From contig CM019218.1 of assembly GCA_009741485.1 (NCBI GenBank), forward strand, positions 39,573,358 to 39,637,357: DNA of 64,000 bases. The letters are read 5' to 3'. Source of the DNA: Malurus cyaneus samueli (taxonomy: Eukaryota > Chordata > Aves > Passeriformes > Maluridae). The translations under genes and the position numbers were made by a program. Below are positions 1 to 12,037 of this stretch, in pieces. The number at the start of each line of letters is the position of its first letter. The first letter of the stretch is position 1. A model generated the notes under the pieces. It searched no databases, was not told the origin of the DNA, and saw only the letters and a program-made list of their open reading frames with translations.

Positions 1-50
1 TTGGGGGGTTTTTTTTATTGTTTTTTTTTGTTGTTGTTGTTGTTTTTCTT
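1..50. repeat. T/G-rich low-complexity tract with (TTG)n
   Basis: The window opens inside a T-rich tract containing about five consecutive TTG units. Simple-sequence DNA; its left boundary is cut by the window edge. Confidence 0.85.
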
Positions 51-3000
51 AATTAAAAAGAAAATTAGAGCTCGAATCACCATTTAAGATATTTAAATCA
101 TCTGATGTGTAATTTGAGTCTTAATGATGGTGTGCTACTGATTTGATTTAGTCTCACTGGAATTAAGGCCATATCAATTTATTTTCTTTACTGACATTTG
201 GCATGCTAAAAGGATATTCCAGAAAACTTCTCCATGGCTTAAATGTATTATTTCTTCTGAGAAAATCTAAATTTGAGTTGATAGAACCATTTCTAAAAAA
301 TTCAGAAACACTTGTAGTCCACAAAATAGAAGGCTATTTAAAATATTGTTCCCTGAACAAACTTTTTTTCATAGCTTCCCAAGGGAGGTCAATATGAACT
401 ATAATATTCTACAGCACCCAGATTGTATATGGGCCTTGAAACCTTATACTTTGATGTAACTGGAGAAAATCTTTGCACAAAGTATTTAGGTGAGAGGACC
501 AAAATCATACATATCTATTTCCATGACATGAATGTCTAAGTTTTATATGTGGTTTAATCAATGCAATAAAAAATGTACATATACTTAGTTTTTGGTTCAT
601 ATCCCAGCTGCTCAGCTTAAAAGAAACAACAGCTGCCCTCAATGGATATCTGAAAAAAATCATTTTAGAAGAAGACGCTAGGAGCCAGAAAAAGCTTGTA
701 TGGTTACTTCCAACATATGTTATTTGGTGTTTATCAATGGAAAATCTGAGTTAGAGCTGTGAGGTAAAAACCAGTAAAATTATAGGATAACAAGTAATAG
801 AGGAAATAGGTTTTAACAGAAGAAATTTTCTTTTTTTTTATCTGTACCAAAGTGTTCCAGGAAGTAGAACATTGTCCCTTAACATGCAAGTACTGAAATT
901 CCAACTTTTTCTTACACAAAGCATGACAAGTATGTGAGGGGAATGAGAAGGTGTCACAAAAAGGTTACAGTCTCTGTCACCCACCAGAACCCCAGTACTG
1001 CAGAAAACATTCTCAGGTGTAGTATTGACCCAAACCAAGAGGCATCTCCTCAGTGTACAGTATAGCAGAGAAAAGACTCCTTTGTGCATTTCTTACCTTG
1101 AAATAAGCTACTTACCAGGATTTTATTTTTTTCTGTGCCAATTGCTGTGCTGCTATGACTACAGTGCTTTTGATGTGATACCTGGTTTCTTTGAAGCTGT
1201 ATTGGCACTCCATGCACTGTGCTGCAATTTGCAGTATTTGGGGCACCAATAAAGTGGCTTAAAAGTAAGCCACTCTTCTTCTTCAGGTCTTCCAAGTGGA
1301 AACTTATCTCAGCTAATAACTGAGTCTGCTGTTTGTTAAAGTAAGCTCTGAGTAGATGTAGAATTATTTTTTTCTTTTTTGCCTGCCAGGGCTTTTTCCT
1401 CTGAAACACACCCGGTGTTTCCTTCAGACTGAGAAAATTGCCATATTGCTACCTAACTTCAGTTTTTTCTGTTGTTATGGTGATGGTGATAGATGCATAA
1501 TATACTCAAGGTTGCTAGAACATCTGAAAAGATAACTAAGACTCTTCTCACTGTATCTGTTAGATGGCCAGTATTACTTTTTTTCCAATTTGGTAAATTG
1601 TGATGCAAACAGAAAAAATTCTAGTCTGTGGTGATAATGAGAGACCTATCCCAGTTTTTTTTTTTTTAAATTACTGAGATAATCTCCAGCTGGTATAAAT
1701 CAGAGTAGTTCTGTAAACCAATGCAAATGATATATAATGTCCAAGGATTTGGTTCGCACCTGAAAACCTTTACTTTAGCAAGGGTGAGTATAATAAGAAT
1801 ATCTTTTCTATTGTATCAGTCAACAAATCTTGTAAAGACACCAAAATAACCTTTTCCATTTGTCTCTAAATCTGGATTTTTTTTCTTTCTTTGCATGGGA
1901 ATTCTTCTATCCCTGCTGCATTTCCAAGCAAATGCAGACACTTTTATGGTAGTAGAAGGCTTATTTGCAGTAAGACAGACAAGATGCTTAAACCTAAACA
2001 GAGACCTTATAAATAGTGAAATGTAATTTTGAAGAAGGTAGTTAGGTTAAAGTCCAACTCATGCAAAAAGCAACCTGATAAATTGGCTGTGATTCTCTTT
2101 AAGGCACTGCTGAGGAAAGAGGGAATAGTAAGATCCGTCTCATCTCTTGTGCACCACTGCATTAGGCATGTCCTCTGCTAGGGAAAAGGATGATACACAG
2201 CCTCTTATGAAAGGCTAGAAAACAATCAGTCAGTCTAAAAAGATCAGAAGAGTTAGGGAAGTGTGGGAATAATTTTTGTGATTTTTTTTTTTTTTAATAT
2301 TTTATTACACATTATTGTATTTGCTGGTCTAGCATATGATAGTGAAGTAACTCAAGGGATGAAAAAAAGTGTAATACTTTTATTTTGCAATATAGAAGGA
2401 ACTGGACTGAACTGATTTGAAATTGCAATATCATGCCAACTGTGGCAGAACATATTCCTGATGTTCCTGAAGATTCAATCTAGGCTAAAGGATGGTATAA
2501 ATTCCATGCCTTATCTGAAAAAATCATTATCTTCTGAAAAATGCCAGGTTTCCTAAAGAAATGTATTGACATTCTCTGTAGCCTTTCCAGTAGGGGGAAG
2601 AAAAGAAACATCATTTGCTTCTAGTATTTGAAATAATGGATCAATTACATATCCTGAATTTTATAAAAATGCAGGAAAGTGCATAAAATAGTTTCAATTC
2701 CTTTTCCTTTGGCATACTCAGAGAATCAATAAATAGGATACAGAGCTGATAAATTATTTAAACTAGAATAAGGGAAGCAATAAGCACTGCTTTTATCCAC
2801 CTGTGATTTCAATATGATGATTTTCATTTCTGAATAAACTGCACTTTTACCCATACAAAATTATTCTCCTTCCTCTTTTATTGCTGCCATTTTTTAATAT
2901 AGTTACACGTGTTAAAAATAAAAACAAATTAATAGCAAATATGTCCCAGTAACAGAATTATTTCTGTATAATACTTCTCCCAGATGCACAAAGGACATCT

Positions 3001-3311
3001 AATTATGTCTTTTGTAGCCTTTATCAGGCTGGAATGTCAATAAGCTGACAGCACATAGACAGGGGAGATGAGCTACCACACTGGGGAACATGTGCTGCTG
3101 GAATAGATGTCAAATCATAGACAACCATGAGTCACAACTTCCTGTGTAACAACAGCAGTGTCACCACTAAGCAGAATTCAGTTATTGATGCTCTACAGCT
3201 TTCCAATTGCAAAACTCTGGGTTGAGAATCTTCTAATATTTATGACGCTGCAGAAGAAAAATCCTGCAGAACTAGTGATATGATAGATTAACAATGATGT
3301 GATTAAGATCC
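51..3311. other. AT-rich DNA, no gene recognised
   Basis: Short open frames occur on both strands, but they overlap each other, have no recognisable domains and no convincing splice context. A perfect 9-bp hairpin stands at 1253-1274, and a short T run at about 2282-2296. The segment near 3000-3110 has a mixed, non-repetitive composition of the kind often seen in conserved noncoding DNA, but conservation cannot be judged from one sequence. Confidence 0.6.
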
Positions 3312-3356
3312 TGGTGTGGGTTGGACAAGACCTGTAAGACCTAATTCCAACCACCC
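3312..3356 (-). mobile_element. Possible degraded CR1 3' end
   Basis: The plus strand carries GGGTTGGACAAGACCT followed closely by ATTCCAACCACC. This resembles the reverse complement of the CR1 3' UTR, where GGGTTGGAAAAGACCT precedes TCCAACC. The match is short and no terminal ATTCTRTG octamers are seen, so it may be chance. It lies at the edge of a more GC-rich block. Confidence 0.3.
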
Positions 3357-3800
3357 TGGACTGGTTCTCAGCCTCTGTGCTCATTGGAGAGACATTTCAG
3401 CTGGGATATTGACCCTCTCTCGGGAGGAGCTGTCTCATATTTCCTTTGGAACCATTTATAGGCATTTCCCTGCTGATTCCTGGCTCCTCTCTGACATTCA
3501 GAACATCCTCTTCCCTCACCAAATCTAGTTGAATATCCTGCTGATAAATCCAGCTAAGTTACTGCCTAACACAACCTTCTCCCACCCGGTCAGGTGTTTT
3601 CTATCCAATGCCAACATGCCCTGTGTACCTGAGATGTGTCCCAGGTAGAATCCAAACCCTGAGAGTGGCACCATCCACACAATCACTCCATCACACAATT
3701 TACTCCTTCCCCTCACCTCCTCCTTCCTGGGTCCCAGTTTCCAGCAGGGAGGATGTGAGAGAACACTGCCTGTGTCCCTGAGAGAAGAGACTCTAGCTGT
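3357..3800. other. Locally GC-richer block of unknown origin
   Basis: Composition rises clearly above that of the flanks, with stretches such as CTCTCTCGGGAGGAGC and CACCCGGTCAGG. Open frames of 60-70 codons occur on both strands but none is recognised. The contrast suggests an old inserted element, or exonic or regulatory DNA. I cannot assign a family. Confidence 0.35.
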
Positions 3801-6448
3801 GACTACTCAGATTTCTGTGTAGAATAACTCCTGAGCTAATCATAAATACCACCTTTAATCTCACTGAAGGCATATTTGCCCTACATTTTATGCTGTTACA
3901 AGTTACAATATTGCTCTGCTGTTACTTGCATATTTTCTGAAATTTTGCAAAATTGGACTGTCTGAAGCAGAAGTGGTTCTTTGTAAGTCTTGTTCTTGTA
4001 AAGGCAGGGGACTTAGCTCACTCTGGTAAAAGTGCCATGTACTACATAGATTTGTTCCCCCTTGAGAAATTCTATTTTCACTTGAGATAACAATTCAGTT
4101 TAGCATAACTTTTTCTAAGTGTACTCTATGAAAAATTGTCATAAAGGTTCACAAGGGTTTTTGTTTTTTTTTGGTTTTTTTGTTTGTTTTTTTTGTTTTT
4201 TGTTTTTTGTTTTTTTTTTTGGTTTTTTTTTTAATTCTGTCAGGAGAGAGAAGAAATATTTATTTCCCATAAAATGTTTAATAAAACCTAATTTTGGCCC
4301 GGCAAGTTTTCATTTTAAGGATTTTAAAATTCTAGCAAAATAACATTAAACTCATACTGAGAGAAATCTCCATGAGTATAGTATGTTTTCTTCTCAGAAT
4401 CAATTCTTTCCAGTCTTCATTTCAAAACAACTTTTGTTGCTAAATTAAATCTTACCAGAGTAAAACTCTGAAGGTATAGTCTAAACACATCAAACCATTG
4501 CATAAAAGAAATCATTAAAGAAATTTTTAAAATTACTTTATCAGAAAATTTTGGTATTTGTGTTTTTCCCATTCAAGTCTATAAAAATTTAGAATTACAG
4601 TTCTAAGAGTCGTTCAGTTTCGACTTTAATAATGTCCTACATATGCAAATATTCCTACATGGAATATTTTATTCTTTTGTTCATACATTTACTCTTATGT
4701 AAGATATTCTGATTTCTTCTTCCTTCTGCAAGGCTACTGGCAAACTGTGCACTGAAACATAAGGAAAGGTTTCTAAAAGACATCATTTCTAAAAATGTCT
4801 CTTACTAAATATTTGCAGCATAATACTGATTCTGAGATATCAGAGAACAAATGACCATTACAAGGTGTCTAAGGCAACTATTATCTGTAACTTTTCTTTT
4901 TCTTCTGAATTTTATAGATACAAATATTAGAAGAATAATATAGGTATTAAACATATCAACTGAAGTTTCAGCTCCTAATTTTTTCAGAGACTTGTTCATA
5001 CTTTGTTACAGAAGTAAAAATATGAATTTGTTTTGTTCACTTCCAAACAGAAACATGTAATTGGACTCAGTGCATATAAGATAGTTGTTCACTAATTACC
5101 CAGATATCACCAGCAGGACAATCCCTCTGCACAGCCTGCAATTTGCATTAATTTCAAAAGCACTCATGGTGTTTTCCTTTCTTCAACAAAAGAACAGTAA
5201 AGAGTGATGTCATCTGAAAAAATAGAATTCAGTAATGATGAAGAAATTTGTTTCAGCTGTTACTGTAACATTTTAAACACTCATGATTCTCACACTCTGG
5301 AAAGAATCCTACCACCTGTAGCTGTAAGTGAAGAGAAACTGAATTCCTCAGTTGAATTCTCTTGCAGATTTACATGGAATCTCCTGCATAATTTTGCAAG
5401 GCAAACCTACATGGCAAACCTATATTTACATCATTAGACAAGGACCAGCATAGTAGATTCACAATGAAAGACAAAAGCTAAATTTTTGCTTGCTTATGGT
5501 GGAAGTTTCTGTACAAAATCTCTATTTAATATTTTCCCACATGTTGTTTATATTCACTCTTTCTCTGACCTGGATTGTTTTCATTCTGCTGCTTTTCCTC
5601 TACTGAGTGCTTCCAAAAGTGTATGGGAACAATACACTAGCTTTTTTCATCTTAGGTTCTCTCTAATATGTTCACAGAGGGTGGCAGTGTTCCTTTTCAA
5701 ACAGCAGAATTATTACTTAGATTTCAAAAACAACTTCTGTGATTGTTGTTTTATCTTAGAAGAATCTTATAGTACTGGCTGCTCTTGATAGAAATTTCTG
5801 ATAGAAATTATTGTTTGAAACATTAATATATTGCATTTAAGGAAATGGTGCACTTCATAGTATAAAAGCATTCTTGTTTAAAATAATTTCTAATTGGGAA
5901 CAGCACATCTGCTTCAGGTATACTGATAAACAGAAGAAAGGGACTGGCAAGTGATCTGTTTATCAAGGAAGGTTAAAGCATTGTTTACCTTCCTTAGTAA
6001 AGTGGACTGTCCTGTGATATCCTGGAAAAATACAGGGAAAAAAAAAACTACGATTTTCCTTTCCCACTGTTAACACTTGAAGATGTCGTAGAATATGTTC
6101 CAGGTTTATTAGAGAAGATTCAGTTCTCAGTAGAAGATTCAGTAAGGGTTTTTTTTTTGGAAATTCTATAATGAGCTGCTTAACCTTGGATTTAGGAATA
6201 TAGATGAAATTTCTAAATATTTTGTTCAAAAGAGTGAGCATAATTTAGGAAGCAAGCCTGCAGAAAAACAAAAATAGACACAACATACCGGACTCCTCAA
6301 GTTAACACTTAGAAATCACAATAGTGTTTCATGGAAATTGATGTTGACGTTTAGACAAAGACATTTATAAATATGCTGGTAGAAGTGTGTTAAGCCTGCA
6401 CAGCATTCTGTAATAAACAATGAGCAGAGCTGAGCAGGGTTGAATATT

Positions 6449-6450
<2 letters not shown>
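3801..6450. other. AT-rich DNA, no gene recognised
   Basis: Contains a 75-bp T/G-rich tract at 4155-4232, which accounts for the phenylalanine-rich open frame there. Otherwise it is non-repetitive AT-rich DNA with short frames on both strands and no family match that I recognise. Confidence 0.6.
4155..4232. repeat. T-rich tract with interspersed G
   Basis: Runs of 6-11 T separated by single or double G, about 78 bp in all. Low-complexity DNA of the same style as the complementary A/C-rich tracts found elsewhere in the window. Confidence 0.85.

Positions 6451-6483
<33 letters not shown>
6451..6483. repeat. Homopolymer T33 flanked by an 8-bp inverted repeat
   Basis: Thirty-three uninterrupted T. 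The bases just before are AATATTCC and those just after are GGAATATT, exact reverse complements. Length is prone to sequencing error. Confidence 0.9.
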
Positions 6484-6484
<1 letters not shown>

Positions 6485-8787
6485 GAATATTTTCATGTAC
6501 AACTGTTTTTGTGGAAGCAGAGAGAAGCCCAGCCCCCAACCCCCAATATTACAGCTGTTTTAATTATTATTACTTGATTTAATATATGTGCAATGAGTAG
6601 AGATGCAACCTTCCACAGATCGTGGCTCAGCCCACAGTACACAAATGCTGAAGGGCAAGCTCTGTCTTTAATTAAATTTGCCTAACTTTAGCTGTATAGG
6701 TTTCAGCTCCCAAACAATAATTGTTGAATTTGAAATTTTCTCCTGACACTTTTCATTTTGGAAATTCTCCTTCAGGCTATTCGGATTTTGTTTGGGCAGA
6801 AAGAGGAGGAGGAGAAAGAAAATGAGAGATATCCACATTATGACACAGTTCTGTGCATCAAATAAAACAGACATGCCATGAACCATTAGCAAGATACAGA
6901 CAGAGAGCAGCTTGTGGGCATGAAAGATACAATGACAGCAGAATGTTATTAATACAAACACCTGCTAATAAAATTACATGCAGAACTAGAAACCTCTTTA
7001 ATCAGCATTTAATTCTTGGTCTTTTATTATTGATAGGTCTTCATCTTGGGAAGGGCATTAGTTCAAGGCATTACATAGAAGTAATACAGATCAATGGATT
7101 AGTCCTTCAGGAGAGGGACTAATTATTTTAATTAGAATATTCTAATTAGGCAGGTTTGAACTGATGATTAAAGCGTCTTGCATGCCTGGAATTTTAACGC
7201 AGTTATTGTTGAGTAAACATGAGAGTAAATGTTGAGTAAGTATGTAGAATATATGTTTTCTTCGTAAAGAGGTAAGATGCTCTTTCTCGAAGTGCCTGAA
7301 AAAGTTCTCAGGAAGGACTTTGGAAAAGGTGGTCTGAATTCTGCATGCCAGGTGTTGTGGTTATACACTTTCACAGAGATGATCTAGGAATTGCATCTGC
7401 TGTTTAGTTTATGTGCTACAATTTATTAATAACATAATATTAATAGAAAACAAGATATTCTATATTAAAAGTAACAATATAAAATAAAATTATCTCAATC
7501 AAAAACTCAGTGAAGCATGTGGTTGATCTAATTTCACTCTGTATTTTGGGAAATTATATTTGCAGAGTACTCTTAGAAATGAGATGCCAATAAACTTCAC
7601 TATCTACTCTTAAATACAAGATTAAATGGGAAGAGTGGAGAAGTGAAGATGTAATATAATTGAAAATTTATCATTAAACATCTAAATTAATCTGATAACG
7701 ACATAATAATACTCCAGTTTATCATATTTTACTCATTGACACCAGCAATCTAAACTAAATAATCGGAAAAGAGATTATGTGAAAATTAAAATAAATAAAG
7801 CCATACTTCCTGACATCAGGGTAAAATTTTTTAAATTCACTTATGCTCTTTTCGCTTTCAGGTGCTATGTATTTTATGGTTAGAGACACTAAAAAGAGGG
7901 TGTGAATTTGGTAAATATCCTGAACTGTTTAAGTCTGAATATCTGGCCTGATATGGCTTTCTCTGCTCCCTGCACTGCAGTCTGGCAGTTTGCCCATCTG
8001 TGACAGTACCTAGGAAATCACAAAGACATGCTAGATGTGCACAGAAAATTTGAATTGAATGTCCTAAAGTAACATTCTTTTAAGGCATCTATTAGGACAA
8101 TAATAAGACTGATAAGAAAACACACAGAAAACAGTTTTCTGATCACTAAGTATTTTTAGTATATTAAGGGTTACACCAATTTTCTTGGGCTGCATCACTT
8201 TATTTCACACACTGAACAGAATTTTTACTGAAAATGTTTGATGGGATATAGTTAAACACAAATAGCTAATGGTGGTTGGGCTACTCACCTAAAATAAAAG
8301 AAATCATGGTTCAAATCTAGAGAATTTGAGATCTCCTTATTCCAGTGGATATTTTACTCTCTGAGCATCTGTCTTCAGATATTGACCTGCTTTGAAATAA
8401 AGAATGAAAATTCTTTACATATAATATCTATATATTATATATATAGAATAGCTTTTTTATCATATTTCCATCAATGAGATTTTCAAACCACAAAAACTGG
8501 ACTCCTGAAAGCTCATTTAGTGTACAGTTAGTGAAACACAAGAGTAATGCAGCATTACATCAATCCTTTACTCTTATTATAATAGTTTGGTGCTTAATAA
8601 AAAATAACTTTAATTAAACACTGCTATTAAAAAAAAATTATGAAAATTGAATGATAAAATCCAACTGCTATCATCATATTGATGTCTGACCATGGGTTTC
8701 AAAGCGGGGAATATTGTTACAGTTTTACAGTGTTTAAAGGGCATTTACAAGGAAGAAAGATTCTCATCTAGCCTCTCCTTTTGCATG
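6484..8787. other. AT-rich DNA, no gene recognised
   Basis: Non-repetitive DNA with a 20-bp perfect palindrome at 7129-7148, centred on AATATT, and a short AT-alternating stretch near 8420-8450. No coding region or element is supported. Confidence 0.6.
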
Positions 8788-8845
8788 AAAGATTGGACCA
8801 GATGATTTTTGAGGTCCTTTTCAACCTGGGCTGTTCTAGGATAAA
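8788..8845 (+). mobile_element. CR1 LINE 3' tip
   Basis: Reads GATTGGACCAGATGAT, then GAGGTCCTTTTCAACCTGGG, then CTGTTCTAGGATA. This follows the order of the CR1 3' UTR end in sense orientation: GGTTGGACTAGATGAT, GAGGTCCCTTCCAACC, then ATTCTGTG-type octamers. Only the last 60 bases or so remain, as is usual for 5'-truncated CR1 copies. Divergence from the family pattern suggests an old insertion. Confidence 0.7.
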
Positions 8846-9153
8846 ATAATTTAATGGATTATTACTGATATTTCCTACTGTCACTACAGTCATATGTGAA
8901 TTCATATGAGGAGGTTTAACTCCTACCAAAGTACATGGCAGTATGGATGATTTTAAAAGTTTTGTTTAACATAAGTTTTCCTTATTTAGGCCTTGAACTG
9001 AACAAGGAGCTATACACAGGATTAATATCATAGCAATGTGCAGGGAGCTGGAAAAACAAAGATTTCAGAACATTTGTTTTATTAAAAGTACTACAAGTGA
9101 GTCACACTAACATGAACAACCTACTGTACATTTCAATTCTCTTTAGAAAAAAC
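8846..9153. other. AT-rich spacer between CR1 tip and LTR
   Basis: No gene or repeat recognised. It ends with AAAAC directly before the LTR start, which could be the left copy of a 5-bp target-site duplication. The right copy cannot be tested because the LTR has lost its 3' end. Confidence 0.6.
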
Positions 9154-9586
9154 TGGTACGGGGCTGTGTTTGGATTTGTGCTGGAAAGAGTTTTGGTAAC
9201 GCAGGGATGTTTTTGTTACTGCTGAGCAGTGCTTACATACAGTCAAGAGCTTTTCTGCTGCTCACCCCACCCCAGCAGTGAGGACTCTGGGGGTGCACAA
9301 GAAGCTGTGAGGGGACACAGCCAGGACAGCTGACCCCAGCTGACCGCAGGGATGTTCCATGCTATGTGGCATCATGTTCAGCATATAAAGCTGGGGATAA
9401 CAAGCAAGAAGGGGGGACATTCATAGTGACAGAATATGTCTTCCCAAGTCACTGCTTTTCCAGGGATGGCTGAACACCTGTCAGTCCATGGGAAGTGGTG
9501 ACTGAATTCCTTGTTTTGCTTTGCTCATGCTTTTGCTTTGCCTATTGAACTGTTTTCATCTCATCCCACAAGTTTTCTGCTCTCGC
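9154..9586 (+). mobile_element. ERVL-type LTR, 3' end missing
   Basis: This is an endogenous retrovirus LTR in sense orientation, recalled as a widespread avian ERVL-type family. It starts with TG at 9154, followed by GGGGCTGTGTTTGGATTTG. A TATA box (TATAAA) stands at 9384-9389, and the downstream part includes GGGAAGTGGTGACTGAATTC and CTTTTGCTTTGCCTATTGAA, where the family has a poly-A signal near CTATTAAA. The last 100 bp or so of the usual LTR, ending in CACGACA, are absent. The sequence switches at about 9586 into CR1. No internal gag, pol or env sequence follows, so this is a solo or truncated LTR. A broken poly-A signal suggests it no longer terminates transcripts normally. Confidence 0.8.
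9384..9389 (+). promoter_or_regulatory. TATA box of the LTR
   Basis: TATAAA in the context CAGCATATAAAGCTGGGG, about 230 bp after the LTR start, the expected place for the U3 promoter. Whether it is still used is not visible from sequence. Confidence 0.6.
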
Positions 9587-9660
9587 ATCCCTTCTCATAA
9601 GAGGGATACTTTAGTCCCTTAGTCACCTCTGTGGCCCTCCACTGGACTTTGTTTAGCTAA
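9587..9660 (-). mobile_element. CR1 LINE fragment joined to the LTR end
   Basis: The plus strand shows CTTCTCATAAGAGGGATACT, then GTGGCCCTCCACTGGACTTT. In order and spacing this matches the reverse complement of the CR1 block CTCATAGGAGAGG ... GTGGCCCTCCGCTGGAC. The piece is internal to CR1, has neither 3' octamers nor open frame, and starts where the LTR stops. It therefore marks either a CR1 insertion or a deletion that fused the two elements. Confidence 0.7.
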
Positions 9661-11950
9661 GCAAGGTAAAAAAAACAGTTTGGCAGTATCAGGGCCCTCA
9701 CATCGTAAATCTGTCAAGATGATTGTACACTCTAGAGGGAATTTTAAGATATACATATTTGTGTTAATATAGACCAGAAGATTTCAGTCAGCAGAAGAAA
9801 TAGATTAGATTTCTACAGTATAATTTAGGATGAGATCAAGGGTATTCTATCAGAAACAAAAAGAAAATAGTATACTACTTTACACAGCAGTAACGAAAAA
9901 AAACAACCCCACAAATGAGCAGGGGGAAAAAAAAACATCCACAGAAGTTCCCTAAACAAAACAGAATTATCAGCGTAGGCTTACATTCATTCCTAAATTG
10001 GCATTTGGTGTCACCAGGAGAATTTATCTAGAGACAGAAGAATTCTATAGACATAAAAACACTGGAAAATGAAGTCCCATTGGAGACACAGTATCTCATC
10101 AGAAAACAGGAATACACACAAAATTTTGCATGTCATTATCCTGTACCACGGAGGACAGCTACCAATTTAACAAGACAATGCTAATACAACTGCAGCAGAA
10201 ATGTGTGTGTGCATCTTGTATGATGTTTCCAGAGCTTGAAACTGAAGAAAATTCTATATCTACATCTTAAGTGTACTTTAAAATATATTCCCAGAAGAAA
10301 GAGTCTTATTTCTGTATGGAAGTTTAATCAAAAATTGTGTACCAGTTAAGACCACTGAAATTTTAAGTTTAATCTCATGTAAAATATGGCCCCAGATTTT
10401 CCTCTACTGGAGGGAGAAAATCCCATTCATGGATTGGAATCTGAAGTTTTTATTCCATTTATTCTCAACATTCAATCAGCCAGTATCTCAGCTGCGGTTA
10501 AAGGATACGAAATCTTTCTGAATTTGTTCATGTACTGGAGGTAAAATTAGCGGAATTATGTGTAAAATGCAGAATGATTGGACCCTATTTATGAGGGAGG
10601 ACTGATTGAAAATAGAGAGGGGCATAACAGGGAGGGGAAAGAAAGAATAAGCTCTGTATATTTTATGTGGTTTTTATTGTGATAACAGTAATTTTAGGTT
10701 AGTAATTTCTTTCCCAGATATTTTAACTACTAGATAATTGCCTTAGAATTTTATGGATTTCAATCCTTGGTTTCTCCCCATATACTTGTTTTCATGGAAT
10801 GGTAGTTTTTATTGAAGTGAGGCATCTATTGAGAATTAATCTAATAAATAGATATTTTGACCTCCATTTTTTAAATTTCAATCCAAAGGAATGTAGCAAA
10901 ATATAAATTGAATGGGGAAATAAAAGTAAGCAACTTCAAAAGCAAAATCATAAAGTGGAAGAAGAACTTGCATCATCTTCATGCCCTGAAAGCATCAGTC
11001 TGTCAGCAAGTGTCTATCAGATATCTCAGAATTGCTTGCATTTTTAAAAATAATACAAACATCTCTTTTTTTAAAAAAAAATATTTGCATATCAAGCAGG
11101 AGAGAAATGAATCCAAGACTAGAACAAATTATAGCACTTTGTATTAATAGAGCAATTATTTATTGCTCATTAAAAAGCTATTAGTAAAATATTGTTATTT
11201 ATGATAAGCAATAAACAGCATGCTGCTAAACAGTTGGCAATAGAAATTAGAAAGTAATAATATGTATTAGTTGGAAAGTTAATTTATCTAAAAATTGTTT
11301 TCTTCAACTATTTAGTGCATTTTTTTTGTTTTTAGAGCAATGACAGTTATTTTTATTAATCAGCTCTTTATGAAAATTACAGCATTTGCATGTACTCTGC
11401 TTCTGCTCATAACTCATGTCTTAGCTCTCCTGCATCTGCCACTTGTATATGCATGTTGTTTCAAATTCACAAACAAGTGAACACTGTTGATTATTATCCT
11501 ATATCCATCTAATCTCAGATGGGGTCCTCCAGTTAGTGATGCTGCAGAAGTATTTTCCCTATTATTAAATAAATCTTAGTAAATGTATTGTGTTAATGAA
11601 TCATTTATATTTATGGGCCTTTTGAGAAGGGCAAAAGTTTTCAAATTTTGATTTACATGTAAATATTCAACATTGAGCTTTGCAGTATTATCCATTGGGA
11701 GTGAGGAGATGACCTTTCCTTTTTTTTATTTTTCCCCTTTCTTTTATTTTTTCTTTTATTCCTCTTGTAGAATAAAAGAAAACGGCATAATTTTCTTAGA
11801 AACTCCACATCCATATGCATTATAGTGTACAGGTTAAAGAACCTTGTAACAGAAATATTTTCTGAAGATTTGAATGTGTTAAAGTGCTTTGATTCAAAGC
11901 CAGTGCAGCTGGTTAAATTATAACTTCATTTCTTCTTTCTTTTCAATAAG
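9661..11950. other. AT-rich DNA, no gene recognised; possible conserved noncoding block
   Basis: No transposon recognised. At 11150-11450 the sequence is free of repeats and holds an octamer-like ATTTGCAT near 11384, plus several AT-rich homeobox-like cores such as ATTTATTGCTCATTAAAA. This is a composition often seen in developmental enhancers, but it is only a suggestion without an alignment. Confidence 0.5.
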
Positions 11951-12037
11951 GGTGGATTTAAACATACAGATCAGCCAAGAATAAGACCTTTATGGAATTT
12001 AAAAAATAAAGGAAATATTCTGAAAAACCTTGTTAAG
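11951..12037 (+). CDS. Candidate internal exon (87 nt), gene unknown
   Basis: A pyrimidine-rich acceptor (TTCATTTCTTCTTTCTTTTC followed by AATAAG) precedes 87 bases, followed by a strong donor, AAG|GTAAGTATT. The 87 bases are exactly 29 codons, and only one of the three forward frames is open. It reads from GGFKHTDQPR through IRPLWNLKNK to NILKNLVK, so an exon would be phase 0 at both ends. I do not recognise the protein. No neighbouring exon was found in the window, which would fit a gene with very large introns. The AAG acceptor is weaker than CAG, and chance agreement of splice-like signals in 64 kb is quite possible. Confidence 0.3.

Noticed and set aside
4119..4343. Phenylalanine-rich open frame
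   Set aside because: It is the translation of the T-rich tract at 4155-4232.
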